From Metarhizium brunneum (lineage: Eukaryota; Ascomycota; Sordariomycetes; Hypocreales; Clavicipitaceae): a stretch of 64,000 nucleotides of DNA. A model generated the notes under the pieces. The model was not told the DNA's origin. It did no database searches and saw nothing but the letters and a program-made list of their open reading frames with translations. A program made the position numbers and the translations under genes. This document shows, piece by piece, positions 32,219 to 43,749 of the stretch (position 1 is its first letter; each line of letters opens with the position of its first letter). Location of the stretch: the NCBI RefSeq assembly GCF_013426205.1, contig NC_089426.1:3162001-3226000 (forward strand). Direction: 5' to 3'.

Positions 32219-33139
32219 ATGAAGTCTTTCATTGCTGTTGCGGCTGTCGCCGCCGTTGCTTCGGCTCACGAGGCTCGCTCCCCCCTTGGCCTCGACCTCA
32301 ACGTCGGCAACCTGGTCAAGGTCGACCTCTGCCTGGGTCTTGATCTCAAGCTTCCCCTTGGAATCTCTATCGAGACTGATGATTGCCCTAAAAAAGGCCC
32401 TCCTGCTGGCTGCATCGACGTCTGGCACCCTCCTCACCACGTTCCCATGGACGGCTGTGACGACAACGACAACGACGAGTGGCATTATGTCCACCCTTGC
32501 GACTGCAAGCCCGAGGCTCCTCACACCTGGACCACCAGCACTGTCACTCAGACTCAGGTCAAGACCCTCACCAGCTGTGCTCCTACCGTGACCGACTGCC
32601 CTGCTGGTCCTCACGTCACCACTGTGGTTGTCCCGGCCACAACAACCATCTGCCCCGTGCCAGTTCACTCTACCACCATGGCTACTGTCCCTGCCGGCAA
32701 CACTCTCCCTGCTACCGCCCCTGCTACCATGCCCGGTACTGTTCCTGCTACCATGCCCGGCACCGTCCCCGGCACCATGCCCGGCTCGGCTCCCGGTACT
32801 GTTCCCGCCGTCGTGCCCGGAACCGCCCCGGGCACTCTGCCTGCTACCGCCCCTGTTGCTACGCAGGCACCGGTTTGGACCAAGCCTGCCAATCAGTCGA
32901 TGCCCGCTACTCAGGTCCCTCCCCCTGCCATTACCACTCCCGTCGTCGTGGCTCCTTCTCCTGCCACCACGCCTTCCGAGGCCTCGTCTCCCGCGGTTGT
33001 TGTTCTCCCTCCCGTTGGCACCGGCGCACCCCCTACCGGCAACTGGACGACCCCTCCTGTCATGGCTGGTGCCGCCCAGAACAGCCAGAAGGTCGGTGCC
33101 GTTGTCGCCATGGGCCTCATCGCCGCTCTCCTGATCTAG
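32219..33139 (+). CDS. Secreted, GPI-anchored-type cell wall protein with P-G/A repeats
   Basis: 306 residues, single exon. Signal peptide [16 protein letters not shown], then an N-terminal domain with scattered cysteines ([43 protein letters not shown]). A threonine-rich segment with [13 protein letters not shown] follows. Next is a proline-rich tract with four-residue units such as [18 protein letters not shown] (about residues 160-212), then a second proline/serine/threonine-rich part. The C-terminal hydrophobic tail [15 protein letters not shown] after small residues suggests GPI anchoring at the wall or membrane. In-frame residues upstream of the chosen ATG would precede the signal peptide and lie after the TATA box, so they are not used. 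No enzyme domain seen; probably a structural or adhesive surface protein. Confidence 0.82.
   Translation: MKSFIAVAAVAAVASAHEARSPLGLDLNVGNLVKVDLCLGLDLKLPLGISIETDDCPKKGPPAGCIDVWHPPHHVPMDGCDDNDNDEWHYVHPCDCKPEAPHTWTTSTVTQTQVKTLTSCAPTVTDCPAGPHVTTVVVPATTTICPVPVHSTTMATVPAGNTLPATAPATMPGTVPATMPGTVPGTMPGSAPGTVPAVVPGTAPGTLPATAPVATQAPVWTKPANQSMPATQVPPPAITTPVVVAPSPATTPSEASSPAVVVLPPVGTGAPPTGNWTTPPVMAGAAQNSQKVGAVVAMGLIAALLI
32701..32860 (+). repeat. Coding minisatellite, 12-nt units
   Basis: Imperfect tandem 12-nt units of the type GCTACCATGCCC / GGTACTGTTCCT / GGCACCGTCCCC, coding for alternating (A/G)T(M/V/A)P. Such tracts change length by slippage. Confidence 0.7.
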
Positions 33140-33639
33140 GCCGGGGGGCGTGTTGACCGCACAGCATATATCCTGGGTGCTGTAGTACATTTGAGTACAT
33201 CGTGACGACATTATGGGATCGGCGTGGCGAGATACCAAAAAGTTTCCCACTGATTTTTTCGTTGAAGCTTTCAAGGTAGCTTTTGTGTTTGGAGAGTGTC
33301 AATAGACGCCGGTGGCTGGCGTGTAAAACTGGAGAGGAGGGGGAGGGGGTGTTTACATGCGGATGCCTGATTCTTGTATTAAGACTTTTCTGCAGATTTA
33401 CTTTTACTAGTGTCGGAACTTATCTCGCCGATGTAGTGTCAATATTGTATATACAACTCATTTGTGCCATGATTATAGCAATGTTGTGACTGGACCTTGG
33501 AGCAGAAAATTAATACATAAGCGTCCCGGATGGCCATTTGTGCAGTGTATCTGATCATTATCTTAGAGTCATATGCTTCGTCGCCTATGTGAAATGCAAT
33601 GCCATGTCGCTCGCTACATTGGGTATCCAATTATTCTCA
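33140..33639. other. Convergent 3' region between the GPI protein and CENP-O
   Basis: 500 bp between facing stop codons; no gene seen. Confidence 0.5.
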
Positions 33640-34615
33640 TCACCCCTCTTGCTCTTCCAGGATGCTCTCCTCCAGACGCTCCTCCAACTTTCTAGCTACA
33701 TCCTCAATGCTATCATTCTTATCAAAAACAGCACCCGATGCCTCCCAGTCACGCCCGTCGCTCCCAAACACCACAAACTTGACCACGTTTCCATCATCGT
33801 CCATGATAAGTCGGCCAGTCTTGTCGTTTGCCCAGGTGAGACTTATTTGCTTGGCCTCAATATCTGCGATGCCCGCTTCCACGAGCGCATTGGGCGCTAC
33901 GGCCCGTCCGCCTCTCTCGTGCAATCCCAATCGCCGGCGGAGATCTGCCGAGACGCCCAGTCGATTGTGGTACCGTACAATTTCTCGCCGCAGCGTCCTC
34001 ACAAACTTGTCGAGATCTTGGTCCGTGGAGCTGCTGCTTCCGCCGGCTCGGGATGGCTGCGGCAAGTGTCTTGCTGCCAGGCCGGCCAGAGGCACTGCCG
34101 GAGGGACGGTATGTCTGTGGACGCGGAGGTGTTTTGAGCCCGGATACGGTCGGTTCAACATCACGTAGTAGGGGCGGAGGAACTGCCCCCGAGACATGAT
34201 TTCGAACCGCAGGCCCAGGACGTGGCCGTCATCCACGGCATTGGGGTCAGGGTCGCGGACCTTGAAGGAGGTTACTGGAGCGGATATTCGGTAGATGCAT
34301 TGCTGCATGTGGGCTTGTTGCTGGGTTGAGCGGCTGCTCAGCTTGGACGATGCGGTTTCTGAGGAACCCGGCCGACGGGCAACGGCGGGCGAGGATGAGG
34401 AGCGGATGAGACGCGATGTTGACGCGGAGGATAGAATCGTCGAGCACTGGATTCGGAGGGCTTTGCGTAAAGAGGCCGCTGCTAATGTGTGAGTGGTCTT
34501 GATTGAAAATAAATGGTGAGTGAGAGGGCGCGTCAAGCTGCAAACCTTGTTTTCTTAATGAGGCAATCTCCTTGTCTAGCTGAGATGGCTCGGATGAAGT
34601 CGGTTCGGAGTCCAT
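33640..34615 (-). CDS. Kinetochore protein CENP-O (Mcm21-like)
   Basis: Subunit of the inner kinetochore COMA/CCAN assembly. Exons 34546-34615 and 33640-34481 on the minus strand give 303 residues; the intron is 64 nt (CAAG|GTTTGC ... CATTAG). The N-terminus is a short helical segment, LDKEIASLRKQ, as in other family members. The CENP-O core has MQQCIYRISAPVTSFKVRDP, LGLRFEIMSRGQFLRPYYVM, and the signature LRVHRHTVPPAVPLAGLAAR (about residues 142-161). The C-terminus is acidic (LEERLEESILEEQEG). Without the splice the N-terminal helix would be lost, which supports this model. Divergent from the acetyl-CoA transporter across 1.1 kb. Confidence 0.88.
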
Positions 34616-35707
34616 TTTTTTTCTTCTCTCTTTTGAGTATTTCACACCCCGCCTGTGTCTGCGGTCATGTCGGGACTGCGAGCCAACAGGTCGGTGAGAT
34701 GAGTATAAGAATTGTTGATGCTGAATGACGTTCAACGCGTCGAGCAACACCTGCGATAAGATAAGGAGGGCATGGATGGGCAAGCTTTGCCATGCAGCGT
34801 CCCCGCAGTCCGGTAAAGGCAATCGCCGATTGGTAGCCTTCGGAGTTTGTTTCCCCTGATGGCGGCGCAATATCTATTCCTCCGACACTAAAACGGTCTA
34901 GGCGACTTAAACAGGCAGGGGCGATCTACGGGTAATCGAGCAGGTGCCAAGTGTCCAATGCGAGCAGCCAGCCCCAGGGTCTGCTGCCATCAAGCGAAAT
35001 CCAGTTCCCGCAGCCCGCAGCCCGCAGGCACGAGATCGTGACTCGTGTGTATTCTTCTTCTTGTGCTGGTCTCATCTTCTCCTTCGCCCTCTGTCTTCAC
35101 GACAAGCCATTGACCATTGTCCCCGGGTCGCTTGTGGGCTGCCGTTGAACGGGCTGCCATTTCGGATTCCTTTGCTTCTATTTCGAGGCTTTGTTGGAGA
35201 GGCCTCTCACGTTCGCTTGATCCGTTGCTTCCTGGCGGTTTGCCACATTTCTCGTCTCCATTTGTAAGCCCTTGAGGCCACGGTTGCTTCGCACCAGCAT
35301 AACTAGTCCAAGTTGGACGCAACCCCAACGTTCTTTCGACATTTTGGATCTCGGCCGATGACCCGGAGTAGTATTTCTACAAAGTTTTCTTCATTTCGAA
35401 CACTATCGACGCTATCTCCCCTCGCTCTCTTACTTAGCCCACCTTCCTACAGACGACCTCGAGACAAAACAACTCGATTCCTTGCCTTGCGCACCATCAA
35501 CATCCTCTAATCGAGCCGATATTAAGACGGCGCGCTGAATCGCGCATATTCTTGGAGATTCTACAACACAAGCATTCCTGGTGAGAACAGCAAACAGCAG
35601 CGACAACTCTCGCCCGACTTAAAAACCCCTCCCTTGCAGAGGAAGGCGGATATATAAGAGACTACATACACCCCACACGGCCGAGGTATATTACATAACT
35701 ACTGCCT
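34616..35707. promoter_or_regulatory. Divergent promoter region of CENP-O and the acetyl-CoA transporter
   Basis: No gene seen. A TATATAAG box at 35651-35658 lies 50 bp before the transporter ATG. Confidence 0.5.
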
Positions 35708-37504
35708 ATGGGTGCCCGCGCGCGACGACCAAAGTCGCCATCATCGCAACAACCGGCTTCCCTCTCTGTGAAGAAAGGGAATGCCAACGGCAAAATGAGC
35801 AACGGTGTGGAAATGCGGCGCAAGTCTGCCAACAACCTCGACACCTCGGAGGCTGTGACTGGCAACTACATTTCTCGCGAGAGCTTTTCGCTGGACGAAC
35901 CGGTTCCCAAGACACCGACCGCGGGCAACCATGGATTTCGCGAGCTGCCGAGACGGGACAAGCGAAGCTTCCTGTTGCTGGTATTGCTGTATTTTCTCCA
36001 GGGCATCCCCATGGGCCTTGCTATGGGGTCGGTTCCTTTCCTTTTGAAGAACCACATGTCGTACGGGGAGATTGGTATTTTTAGCTTGGCTTCGTACCCT
36101 TATTCAATGAAGCTGTTTTGGAGTCCTTTTGTGGACGCAGTTTGGAGTTCCAAAATTGGTCGGCGAAAGACTTGGATTGTTCCTATTCAGTTCCTTTCTG
36201 GCTTCAGCATGCTATGGCTTGGATCGCATGTTGAGTCGATGATGGAAACAACCGGGAAGCCGGGCGGGCCTACCGTCTGGGGCTTCATGACGTGGTGGTT
36301 TTTCTTGGTTCTAATGTGTGCGACCCAAGATATTGCGGTGGACGGCTGGGCCCTGACGCTCCTTACGCCGGCAAACGTGTCTTATGCATCCACTGCCCAG
36401 ACCGTCGGCCTGACTGCAGGCCATTTCATGTCGTATACGGTATTTTTGGCTTTGAACGCCAGCGATTTCGCCAACAAGTGGTTCCGGTCGGTCCCTTCAG
36501 AGGAGGGGCTTGTTTCACTGGGCGGATACTTGACGTTCTGGGGCTGGGTCTACATCATCGTTACTATTGGACTTGGCTTCTTGAAGCGGGAGGAAAAGTC
36601 ACATAATGACGACGGCGTATGGGACGTCTACCGAATCATGTGGGGCATCTTGAAGTTGAAGAATGTGCAGACAATCATTATTGTGCATCTCATTGCCAAG
36701 ATTGGTTTCCAGGCCAATGACGGGGTCACGAACCTGAAGCTCCTCGACAAGGGCTTTGGCAAGGATAACATGGCGCTCACGGTCCTCATTGACTTTCCTT
36801 TTGAGATTAGTCTCGGATACTATGCGGGCATGTGGTCGCAAAAGTATACACCCATGCGACTGTGGTGCTGGGGATTTCTCGGCCGACTGGGTGCGGCCAT
36901 CTTTGCTCAAATCACGGTGGCCATGTTCCCTAGCAATGGTGTGACCGTGTGGTACATGGTTGTGGTGATTGCGGAGCATCTGTTGTCGACGTTTACCAAC
37001 ACCATCATGTTTGTTGCCGTTTCTGCTTTCCACGCCAAGGTCTCGGATCCAGTCATCGGCGGCACATATATGACTCTACTCGCAACGTAAGTGCAGTGGC
37101 CTTGAATTTTTTTTTTCGCACATTCATATTTGGTAAAATCAGGCTAACAATGGAATGGCAGCGTTTCCAACCTGGGCGGTACGTTCCCGAAATATTTTGT
37201 GCTGAAGCTGGTCGACTCCTTTACGGTAGCTACTTGTCTTCCCACACTCAATGCGGATACGTCCAAGCTGAAGGGACCCGTGATTACCGAGGCGTTTTCT
37301 TGCGCGGTGCAAGCGGAGAAGGAGAGATGCGAAAATGGCGGCGGCACATGCGACATGAGCCGAGACGGATACTACATGGTCAACATGCTGTGCGTTGCGT
37401 TTGGTCTGGTGTCGTTCTTGTGGTATATCAAACCAAAGGTGCTGCACCTGCAGAGCTTGCCTCTCCGGGCTTGGAGGTTGTCGCCGACCAACGACAAGCG
37501 GTAG
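35708..37504 (+). CDS. Acetyl-CoA transporter, SLC33A1/AT-1 type
   Basis: ER-membrane protein that imports acetyl-CoA for acetylation in the lumen (animal family). Exons 35708-37086 and 37162-37504 give 573 residues; the intron is 75 nt. The N-terminal 75 residues are polar. Helices start at FLLLVLLYFLQGIPMGL, with the family motifs FLLKNHMSYGEIGIFSLASY, FWSPFVDAVWSSKIGRRKTW, CATQDIAVDGWALTLL and NVSYASTAQTVGLTAGHF. A luminal cysteine-containing loop lies near the end (FSCAVQAEKERCENGGGTC), followed by a last helix. The junction gives GTYMTLLATVSNLGGTFPKY, the expected family sequence. The TATA box is close, so the leader is short. Confidence 0.92.
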
Positions 37505-39184
37505 AATGGGCAATGCAGGATGGAATAATTGAGACATTTTTATTGTATTACTCTAGAGGCTGCTGGTGAGACTGCATGTAGATGGTGTGACGAATTCACC
37601 GGTCTATTGAGGCAGGATTTGTCCCTCTTCTAAAGTGACGGTGATACGTAGTTGGGATAGCTTGATTATAGCCTGCACAACAGTGGGTTTCAAATGCAAT
37701 TTAAAAAAGAATGTTTGGCCACGTCGCTCCTGAGCTTGGCATGAGGGTTTCTGACTTGTGCAAAGACACCTGGACTCACGTAATATATGACAATGCCCCG
37801 TAGAGTACGCCTGGAGACATACAAAAAGAGACACCTACAGCCATGCGCGCATTTCGATGAATGTCTCAAATACGAAGCACCGAGTTGAGAGTTGATATAC
37901 GGAGTACAACGCTACGGAGTACGCAGGTGGTTGTATGATGTATGTATCCCTGTCGCCTGCAGAGCCAAAAATATACTTGCACTGACATGATGCGGGCGTC
38001 TCGGCAGTTGGCGTTATGTAATTTTTCGCCCGTCGCGTTGCACCGCATTCGCCTCGTCGGCCAACTGGGCTGAGATTGTTCAACCCTGCAGGTGAGAATC
38101 GGCGCTGTCGTACATACATGCTATTAGTATTCATCTGGACCCGGCGCAAAGCGACTGCCGGTCTGCGCACGCCCATAGCCGACTTGCCCATTCTCTATGA
38201 ACAGCCTGGCCGTTTCGGCCAACTCTGGCTGGATTCCTTGAATAGCCGGAGGATACGGAGTAGGGCATGTAGACACGGCTCACGTTCTCGTGTGCCGCGT
38301 GAAGCCACGTGTATGTATGGCTGGAAGGGAACACGCAATTTGCTACTACTATTGATGTCGGCTCGGCACGTCGGCGAATTTGGGGGAGCATGTTTGGCAG
38401 GAGGGGCCCCGTCGGAGTTTTTCGAGGCTCCTTCTGGATTTGTCGGCTGGGGCGTCGAGTCGCAAATGGAATACAAGACGGCGGATTTGGCAGGAACCTC
38501 GGTCTGTTTCGAGGCATCGTGGTGCCCGGTATAACTGGCTTTTTTAAAAATAAAAAATAAAAAAATCGCGAAAAAAAAAGTCTGATATTGCTTACTACAA
38601 GGGTCGCAAAGGGCCTCTCACGTCGTGGTGGAATCTATGCATCCCGTTACCGTTTCGGGCCCGACTTACATACATGCTTTTCTTTCTACGTTCCAAGGCC
38701 GACCAGCCGACCGGCCAAGGCGCGCCAGCTCCGTGCGTCCCGCGACGACGATTGCACACACGCTCGGGCTCGAGATAGACCGAGCTCGTCGAGCAGAGCC
38801 AGTCCGTCTCGGGGCAATCTGGACGCCGGCCCTCTCCGTCCATCTGGCCATGTTGAGCCAGCCAAGGAGGAGGAAGAGACGGCACGGCAAAGACGCGACG
38901 CCTCGCGCGGGCTGGGCTGTAGATGTCGCTCCTTGCGGATGCATTCCCTCCCAAGACCGGGATAGCGAAATGGGAAGGAAGGGGAAGAAAGAAAAAATCG
39001 TCAACATGACATGTTTGTCGTTGCGACGGGCGGCATGGAGAAAATGTATTTAAGCTCGCTGCTCTCCTCTCCCTTTGCTGGTAGATACTCGACACACTCG
39101 CCTTCAATCAAGAATCATCTACACCGTTTCAAACCATCTTCCAGGTTATACACTTGCTCCTTTTTTTTAAAAAAAAAAACCAAG
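37505..39184. other. Intergenic region, 1.7 kb
   Basis: No gene seen. CGGAGTA motif copies at 37897, 37912-37923 and 38253-38263. A-rich near 38545-38580. The right end is the promoter of the small secreted protein. Confidence 0.5.
39047..39054 (+). promoter_or_regulatory. TATA box of the small secreted protein gene
   Basis: TATTTAAG, 131 bp before the ATG at 39185. A T8 run followed by an A11 run (39161-39179) lies directly before the start. Confidence 0.55.
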
Positions 39185-39388
39185 ATGCATTTCAACGCTG
39201 TTCTCGTTGGCCTCGCTGCCCTTGTCTCGCTCTCCTTTGCCCAGGACCAGGCCAACTGCTACACGATCGAGAACTGGGGCTCCAAGATTCACGACTGCGG
39301 ACAGTGTGACGAGGGCTACAAGTTCTCATATACGCAGAGCTTTTGTGACATTGGCTTCCAGTGCTGCAAGGGCGTATGCTGCCGCTAG
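39185..39388 (+). CDS. Small secreted cysteine-rich protein, 67 residues
   Basis: Single exon. Signal peptide of about 19 residues (MHFNAVLVGLAALVSLSFA), then a mature chain of about 48 residues with eight cysteines at 25, 38, 41, 54, 60, 61, 65 and 66 (C-x12-C-x2-C-x12-C-x5-CC-x3-CC). It ends right after CCR. An even cysteine number, secretion signal, small size and strong TATA box are typical of fungal effector-like or antimicrobial-like secreted proteins. The spacing is not one I can assign to hydrophobins, defensins or CFEM proteins. An in-frame upstream extension (from about 39011) is rejected because the TATA box lies inside it and the signal peptide would be internal. Function unknown. 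Confidence 0.82.
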   Translation: MHFNAVLVGLAALVSLSFAQDQANCYTIENWGSKIHDCGQCDEGYKFSYTQSFCDIGFQCCKGVCCR

Positions 39389-40515
39389 GAGCAGCAGTAA
39401 AAAGGTTCGTGTTGTGACTTGGGTTTTCTTTCGTGGGTTTATGTACTGACGCTGAGGTTTAGACGATGCAGCTTGGCTGCTACTTCGGAGATGGACTGTG
39501 CCTGGCTTTGGGGGAGTCAATTTCCAGGATGGGGGTTGAGGAGAACTGGAGAGTTTTAAAATGATTGGATGGATGGATGGTTGGTTTATGGATGTCTCTC
39601 GGAAAGAAATATAGACTCGGACGACCGGTCCAGAGCCACGCTTGATGTACATAGCAAACAATCATCTGTTCAGTCAAAAACGGCGGCGTGCAAGTGACTA
39701 GTGAAGAGTGAATGAGGTGCAATCCGACTTGCAATGAACCAGGTAAGCAGAGGACTGCGAGTGTCAGACAAGGCCGGCTGACTCTCGGCCCATCGGCTGC
39801 CATCAACGGCATCTGGACCCGGAGCTCCCCGGGGCCGGAACCCACCAGGCCGAGGCAACGGCCAGTTGACGTCACTCGCGGGCTGCCATGCTGATGGAAC
39901 CCGCGCGAGGTCATTGGCCCAAATCGTTGGTCCGTCGGCACGAATCGTCGCGGTGCCTAGGCATAGCGGCCGCCATGGCGGGGGAGGCTCCGGCGGCCCG
40001 GACAGACGGGAGGGGAAGGCAGGCAGCTTGCATCGCGCATCGCGTGCGGCCACGGGAAGATGCGCAGTATATACGATCTGTATATATTCACAGCTTGGTT
40101 TTCCCTCGCCCAGGACTGCGCATTTTTCGTCTAGAGCACATTTGCAGACTCACGCCTCGACGCACCACAGTATACCACGCACATGCAGTCACCAGCAGCT
40201 CGAGACTCACGTTCAACCGTCGGGCCATTTCACAACCCCACCATATCCGCATCCCGGGATGTAAGCTGCTTCGTAGTTGTGAGCACAGCAAAAAAATAAA
40301 ACCGCAAATACACCAGCAGAATGCATCCTCATCCTCCCGAAACCTCCTCACCAGAGCCCGAGACCACGCAGCCAGGCCCATCTCGATTCCAATTGCGCCC
40401 TCGCTGCCAGCGCCCGCGCACACAGCCGCCCGCGCTGTCGCTCGCCTTTTCATCGTCATCGTCATCCTCACCACCACCATCCCCATCGTCGTCGCCCCCC
40501 TCGTCGCCCTCCACA
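39389..40515. other. Intergenic region and PPCS promoter/leader
   Basis: No separate gene seen. A GGAT-type short repeat lies near 39562-39576. TATATA-containing sequence at about 40069-40087 may be the PPCS promoter. An in-frame ATG at 40321 could extend PPCS by 65 mostly Ser/Pro residues. Confidence 0.5.
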
Positions 40516-41619
40516 ATGGCCTCGTCGTCCTCGTCCTCTCCCCCCTCCGACGAGGACGTCTACTTCTCCACCAACCCGCCGCCGCGCTCCCTCGAGGAAC
40601 ACACGCGCCTCGCCGCCTCCTTCATCAACACGCACGCCCTCGCCTCCCGCCGCGTGGTGCTCATCACGTCGGGCGGCACCACGGTGCCCCTCGAGAAGCA
40701 GACGGTCCGCTTCATCGACAACTTCTCGGCGGGCACCCGCGGGGCCACGTCGGCCGAGTACTTCCTCGAGGCCGGCTACGCCGTCGTCTTCCTGCACCGC
40801 CAGTTCAGCCTGCTCCCCTACTCGCGCCACTTCTCCCACTCCAAGGACTGCTTCCTCGACTTCCTGAGCCCCGGGCCCACGGGCCAGGTCGAGTGGCGCG
40901 CCGGTCACGACGCCGCCAAGGTGCGCGACGTGCTGGCCAAGTACCGCCGCGCCCGCGACGCCAACATGCTGCTCATGATCCCCTTCGTCACCATCGGCGA
41001 CTACCTGCACGAGCTGCGCGCCCTGTCGCGCCTCATGCGGCCCCTCGGGCCCCGGGGCCTGCTGTACCTGGCCGCCGCCGTGTCCGACTTTTTCGTGCCG
41101 CCGGAGCGCATGGCCGAGCACAAGATCCAGTCCACCGACGCTGTCGTGGCCGCAGTCAGGGCCGAGGACACGGACGAGGAGTTTGACAACTTCGACGCCT
41201 CGCCGCGCGTCCCCCGCTCCAAGCGCCTCGTCATCGACCTCGACCCCGTGCCCAAGTTCCTCAAGAACCTCGTCGACGGATGGGCGCCCCAGGGCATGAT
41301 CGTCTCGTACAAGCTCGAGACGGACCCGGCCCTCCTCGTCCGCAAGGCGCGCTACTCGCTCGACCGCTACCAGCACCACCTCGTCATCGGCAACCTGCTG
41401 TCCACGCGCAAGTGGGAGGTGGTCTTTGTCAGCCCCGGCCGCGCCGACGCCTGGCTGCGCGTGCCGCCGCCGCCCTCGTCCATGCCCGCCGGATGGGGGG
41501 ACGCCGAGGGCCGGCCCCTGCGCGCCGACGAGCTGCCGCGCGAGGATCCCGACACCGAGATTGAGAAGCTGATTATTCCGGCCGTGGCCGAGCTGCATGA
41601 CGCGCATATCGGGAGGTAG
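40516..41619 (+). CDS. CAB2: Phosphopantothenate-cysteine ligase (PPCS)
   Basis: Second step of coenzyme A synthesis from phosphopantothenate and cysteine. Single exon, 367 residues from the ATG at 40516 (context CCACAATGG), close to the yeast Cab2 length. Motifs: [56 protein letters not shown], the substrate-binding [22 protein letters not shown] and [10 protein letters not shown], all characteristic of the eukaryotic enzyme. The coding region is very GC-rich and the opposite strand carries a long accidental frame. A start at 40321 would add a Ser/Pro-rich tail (432 residues) and cannot be excluded. Confidence 0.92.
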   Translation: MASSSSSSPPSDEDVYFSTNPPPRSLEEHTRLAASFINTHALASRRVVLITSGGTTVPLEKQTVRFIDNFSAGTRGATSAEYFLEAGYAVVFLHRQFSLLPYSRHFSHSKDCFLDFLSPGPTGQVEWRAGHDAAKVRDVLAKYRRARDANMLLMIPFVTIGDYLHELRALSRLMRPLGPRGLLYLAAAVSDFFVPPERMAEHKIQSTDAVVAAVRAEDTDEEFDNFDASPRVPRSKRLVIDLDPVPKFLKNLVDGWAPQGMIVSYKLETDPALLVRKARYSLDRYQHHLVIGNLLSTRKWEVVFVSPGRADAWLRVPPPPSSMPAGWGDAEGRPLRADELPREDPDTEIEKLIIPAVAELHDAHIGR

Positions 41620-42265
41620 ATGATGACGATGGTGGTGGTGGTCTCCGGGTACCGGGTATAAAAGTGAGAAGAAGAACAAGTAATAAAGAGATACGAACGT
41701 GTTCGTCTGTACATTTGGCAAGGACAACGTGGGAGCCGCCAAAGAATCTAGCCGCACAAGTTCCGTAAAACGTCGAGTCGCAACAAAAGGCCCTACACTA
41801 CGGCAAGTCACTGCTGACATGACAGTTTGCAGCTCCAGGTCCGGCATGGCTTGCGTTTCAATTCAGCACCTTGAGCTAGTATCCGTGCTGTATGGCATCA
41901 TGGGCCACCTGCGTTGACGCAGATACCAGTTTCTCCAACAACAATTATATAATTTATATTGAAATATAGCTAGTCATCACAATCTACTTTATTTGTGGGT
42001 ATTTTTAGCCAGTTCCTACTGCCATACCCCGTCATGAATCATCAGATACTCCAGAGCCATGCCTTGTCAAAATCGGCTGGACCGAGACGCCGTCAATGCC
42101 GCTGAAATACACCAAAGAAAAAAATGTGTTTCTACTCTTTCAATGAACGCATCAAAACTCGAACCAAGTGAGTAGAGACCCGAGACCCGAGACCCGGGCT
42201 GTTAGCTCCAAACTCGATGCTTCCGAGTCGCCCAAACTCCCCACCGTCAACTTGTCCATCCAAGC
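41620..42265. other. Convergent 3' region between PPCS and the MCT-like transporter
   Basis: 646 bp, no gene seen. Contains a 7-nt tandem repeat (GAGACCC x3) at about 42175-42197. Confidence 0.5.
42175..42197. repeat. Short tandem repeat, GAGACCC x3
   Basis: Three head-to-tail copies of a 7-nt unit in the gap between two convergent genes. Likely simple slippage. Confidence 0.6.
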
Positions 42266-43749
42266 TTAGTAGGCAGACAGCCAGTTCTTCATACCGAGAT
42301 GAGTAGTCTTGGCTGCCATCAAACACATCGCAGAGCCGACGTAGATTGCACCCGTAAAGATGATCAGATTCTTGTAATCACCACCACTGGCACCTACAAT
42401 GTTGCCGCCGATAGGGATACCAATCAGACATGCAAACGACACAACCGTATACGTCGTGGCGTAGTATCGCCCGTATTGCTGAGTCTTGCACATTCTTCCA
42501 ATACACACGGGCGCAATGGAAATGCTTGTCCCGCTGCCGAAACCAAACAGGATTGAAAAGACAATGATGCCAGCGGCGGTGTGTCCCAGCGGCAACCACA
42601 CACACAAGCACGCAACCAGCGAGAGAACCGCCGAGAACAGACATACATTGAATGGCCCCACGACGTCTGCGTAATATCCTGGCAGAGCCCGCCCGACGAC
42701 CGATCCCGCGTTCATGATGGGCAACAGGTGGAAGGCAAACTTCTCGCTGAAGCCCTTGTGTTGCGCATACGTAGAGATGTATGCGAGGGGGATGAAGAGT
42801 GAAAATTCGAGCAAGAAGATGCCGATTGCAGTCAGGGTGTAGGGGACCTGCTTGAAGATGCGAAAGTCTGGGTGCGCCGTGGCGTCGGGTGCGGGAGGAA
42901 GACGAGATCGGACGAGCACAATGCCAATGACGCCGCCGACGAGACAAATGAGAGCAAGGACGCGCGTGGCCCAGCCGTAGCCAATCTGGTCAAAGAGCGA
43001 GGTGAGCATGAGTGGGAAAATGATGCCGCCGATGCCCCCGGCCGTAGATGCCATGCCGGTAGCGAAACCTCTTCGTCTCCGGAACCAATGCCCAACCGCA
43101 GCAATGCATGGCGTAAAGAGTAGCGATGTTCCAACCCCGCATAGGACTCCGAAAGATAGGATGAATTGCCACAGTTCTGTTGCCCTTGTGTTAGTCAATC
43201 CCAAAGTCTTTGAAATAGCAAAACAAAGGATCGGCATCAATGAAGCATTCTTCAGTCCCCAAGCACATGGGCCCTCAACCTACCTTTGCAGAAACTCATG
43301 CATACAACCCCAGTCACAGTTGTGATGCAACCAGCAATGACCAACCACCGCGGGCCATACTTGTCAAACACGGGGCCAATATAGACACCGCAGAAAAAGG
43401 CAAGAAAGGTGTAGAGGGAGAAGATCCAGCCGACAGTGCCCTCGCTATGGCCCTTCAACTGGTGGCTGAGTGTGTAAGCTTGGAAGATAGCAATGGTATT
43501 CATCAAGCCCATCGCCGACATCAAGGCAAACCACGCACCCAGGACCACGAGCCACGCCCGCATGCCGCCTTCGGGAAAGCTCTCTTCGTAGGATGCGCTC
43601 GAAACTTGCGTAGTATTCTTTTCTAGGTTGTTGGTCCCCTGGTCCTCGGCCTTGTTGCTATTGGTGATGGCGTCTTGGTTGCCATTCTCCACAACATAGG
43701 TCTCTCCATCGTCATGGAGTACTCGCGAGTTTACCTGGTAAACGTCCAT
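42266..43749 (-). CDS. MFS monocarboxylate transporter-like protein
   Basis: Twelve-helix permease of the MCT branch of the MFS. Exons 43284-43749 and 42266-43176 on the minus strand give 458 residues; the intron is 107 nt (AAAG|GTAGGT ... GGCAACAG). After a polar N-terminal segment of about 60 residues comes the branch signature, FPEGGMRAWLVVLGAWFALM. It is followed by GWIFSLYTFLAFFCGVYIGP with VFDKYGPRW, FGVLCGVGTSLLFTPCIAAV, HWFRRRRGFATGMASTAGGI and GRALPGYYADVVGPFN. Substrate unknown; fungal members may carry carboxylates, riboflavin or other small acids. A possible alternative exon phase was tested and only this junction keeps the frame. Confidence 0.9.

Noticed and set aside
32213..33274. 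353-codon minus-strand frame opposite the GPI-anchored protein
   Set aside because: Gly/Arg-rich mirror of the repeat codons; the plus strand has signal peptide, TATA box and GPI tail.
39011..39184. Upstream in-frame extension of the small secreted protein
   Set aside because: It contains the TATA box and would bury the signal peptide.
40468..41847. 459-codon open frame on the minus strand opposite PPCS
   Set aside because: It is a by-product of the very GC-rich PPCS codons; the protein is low-complexity and unlike any family.
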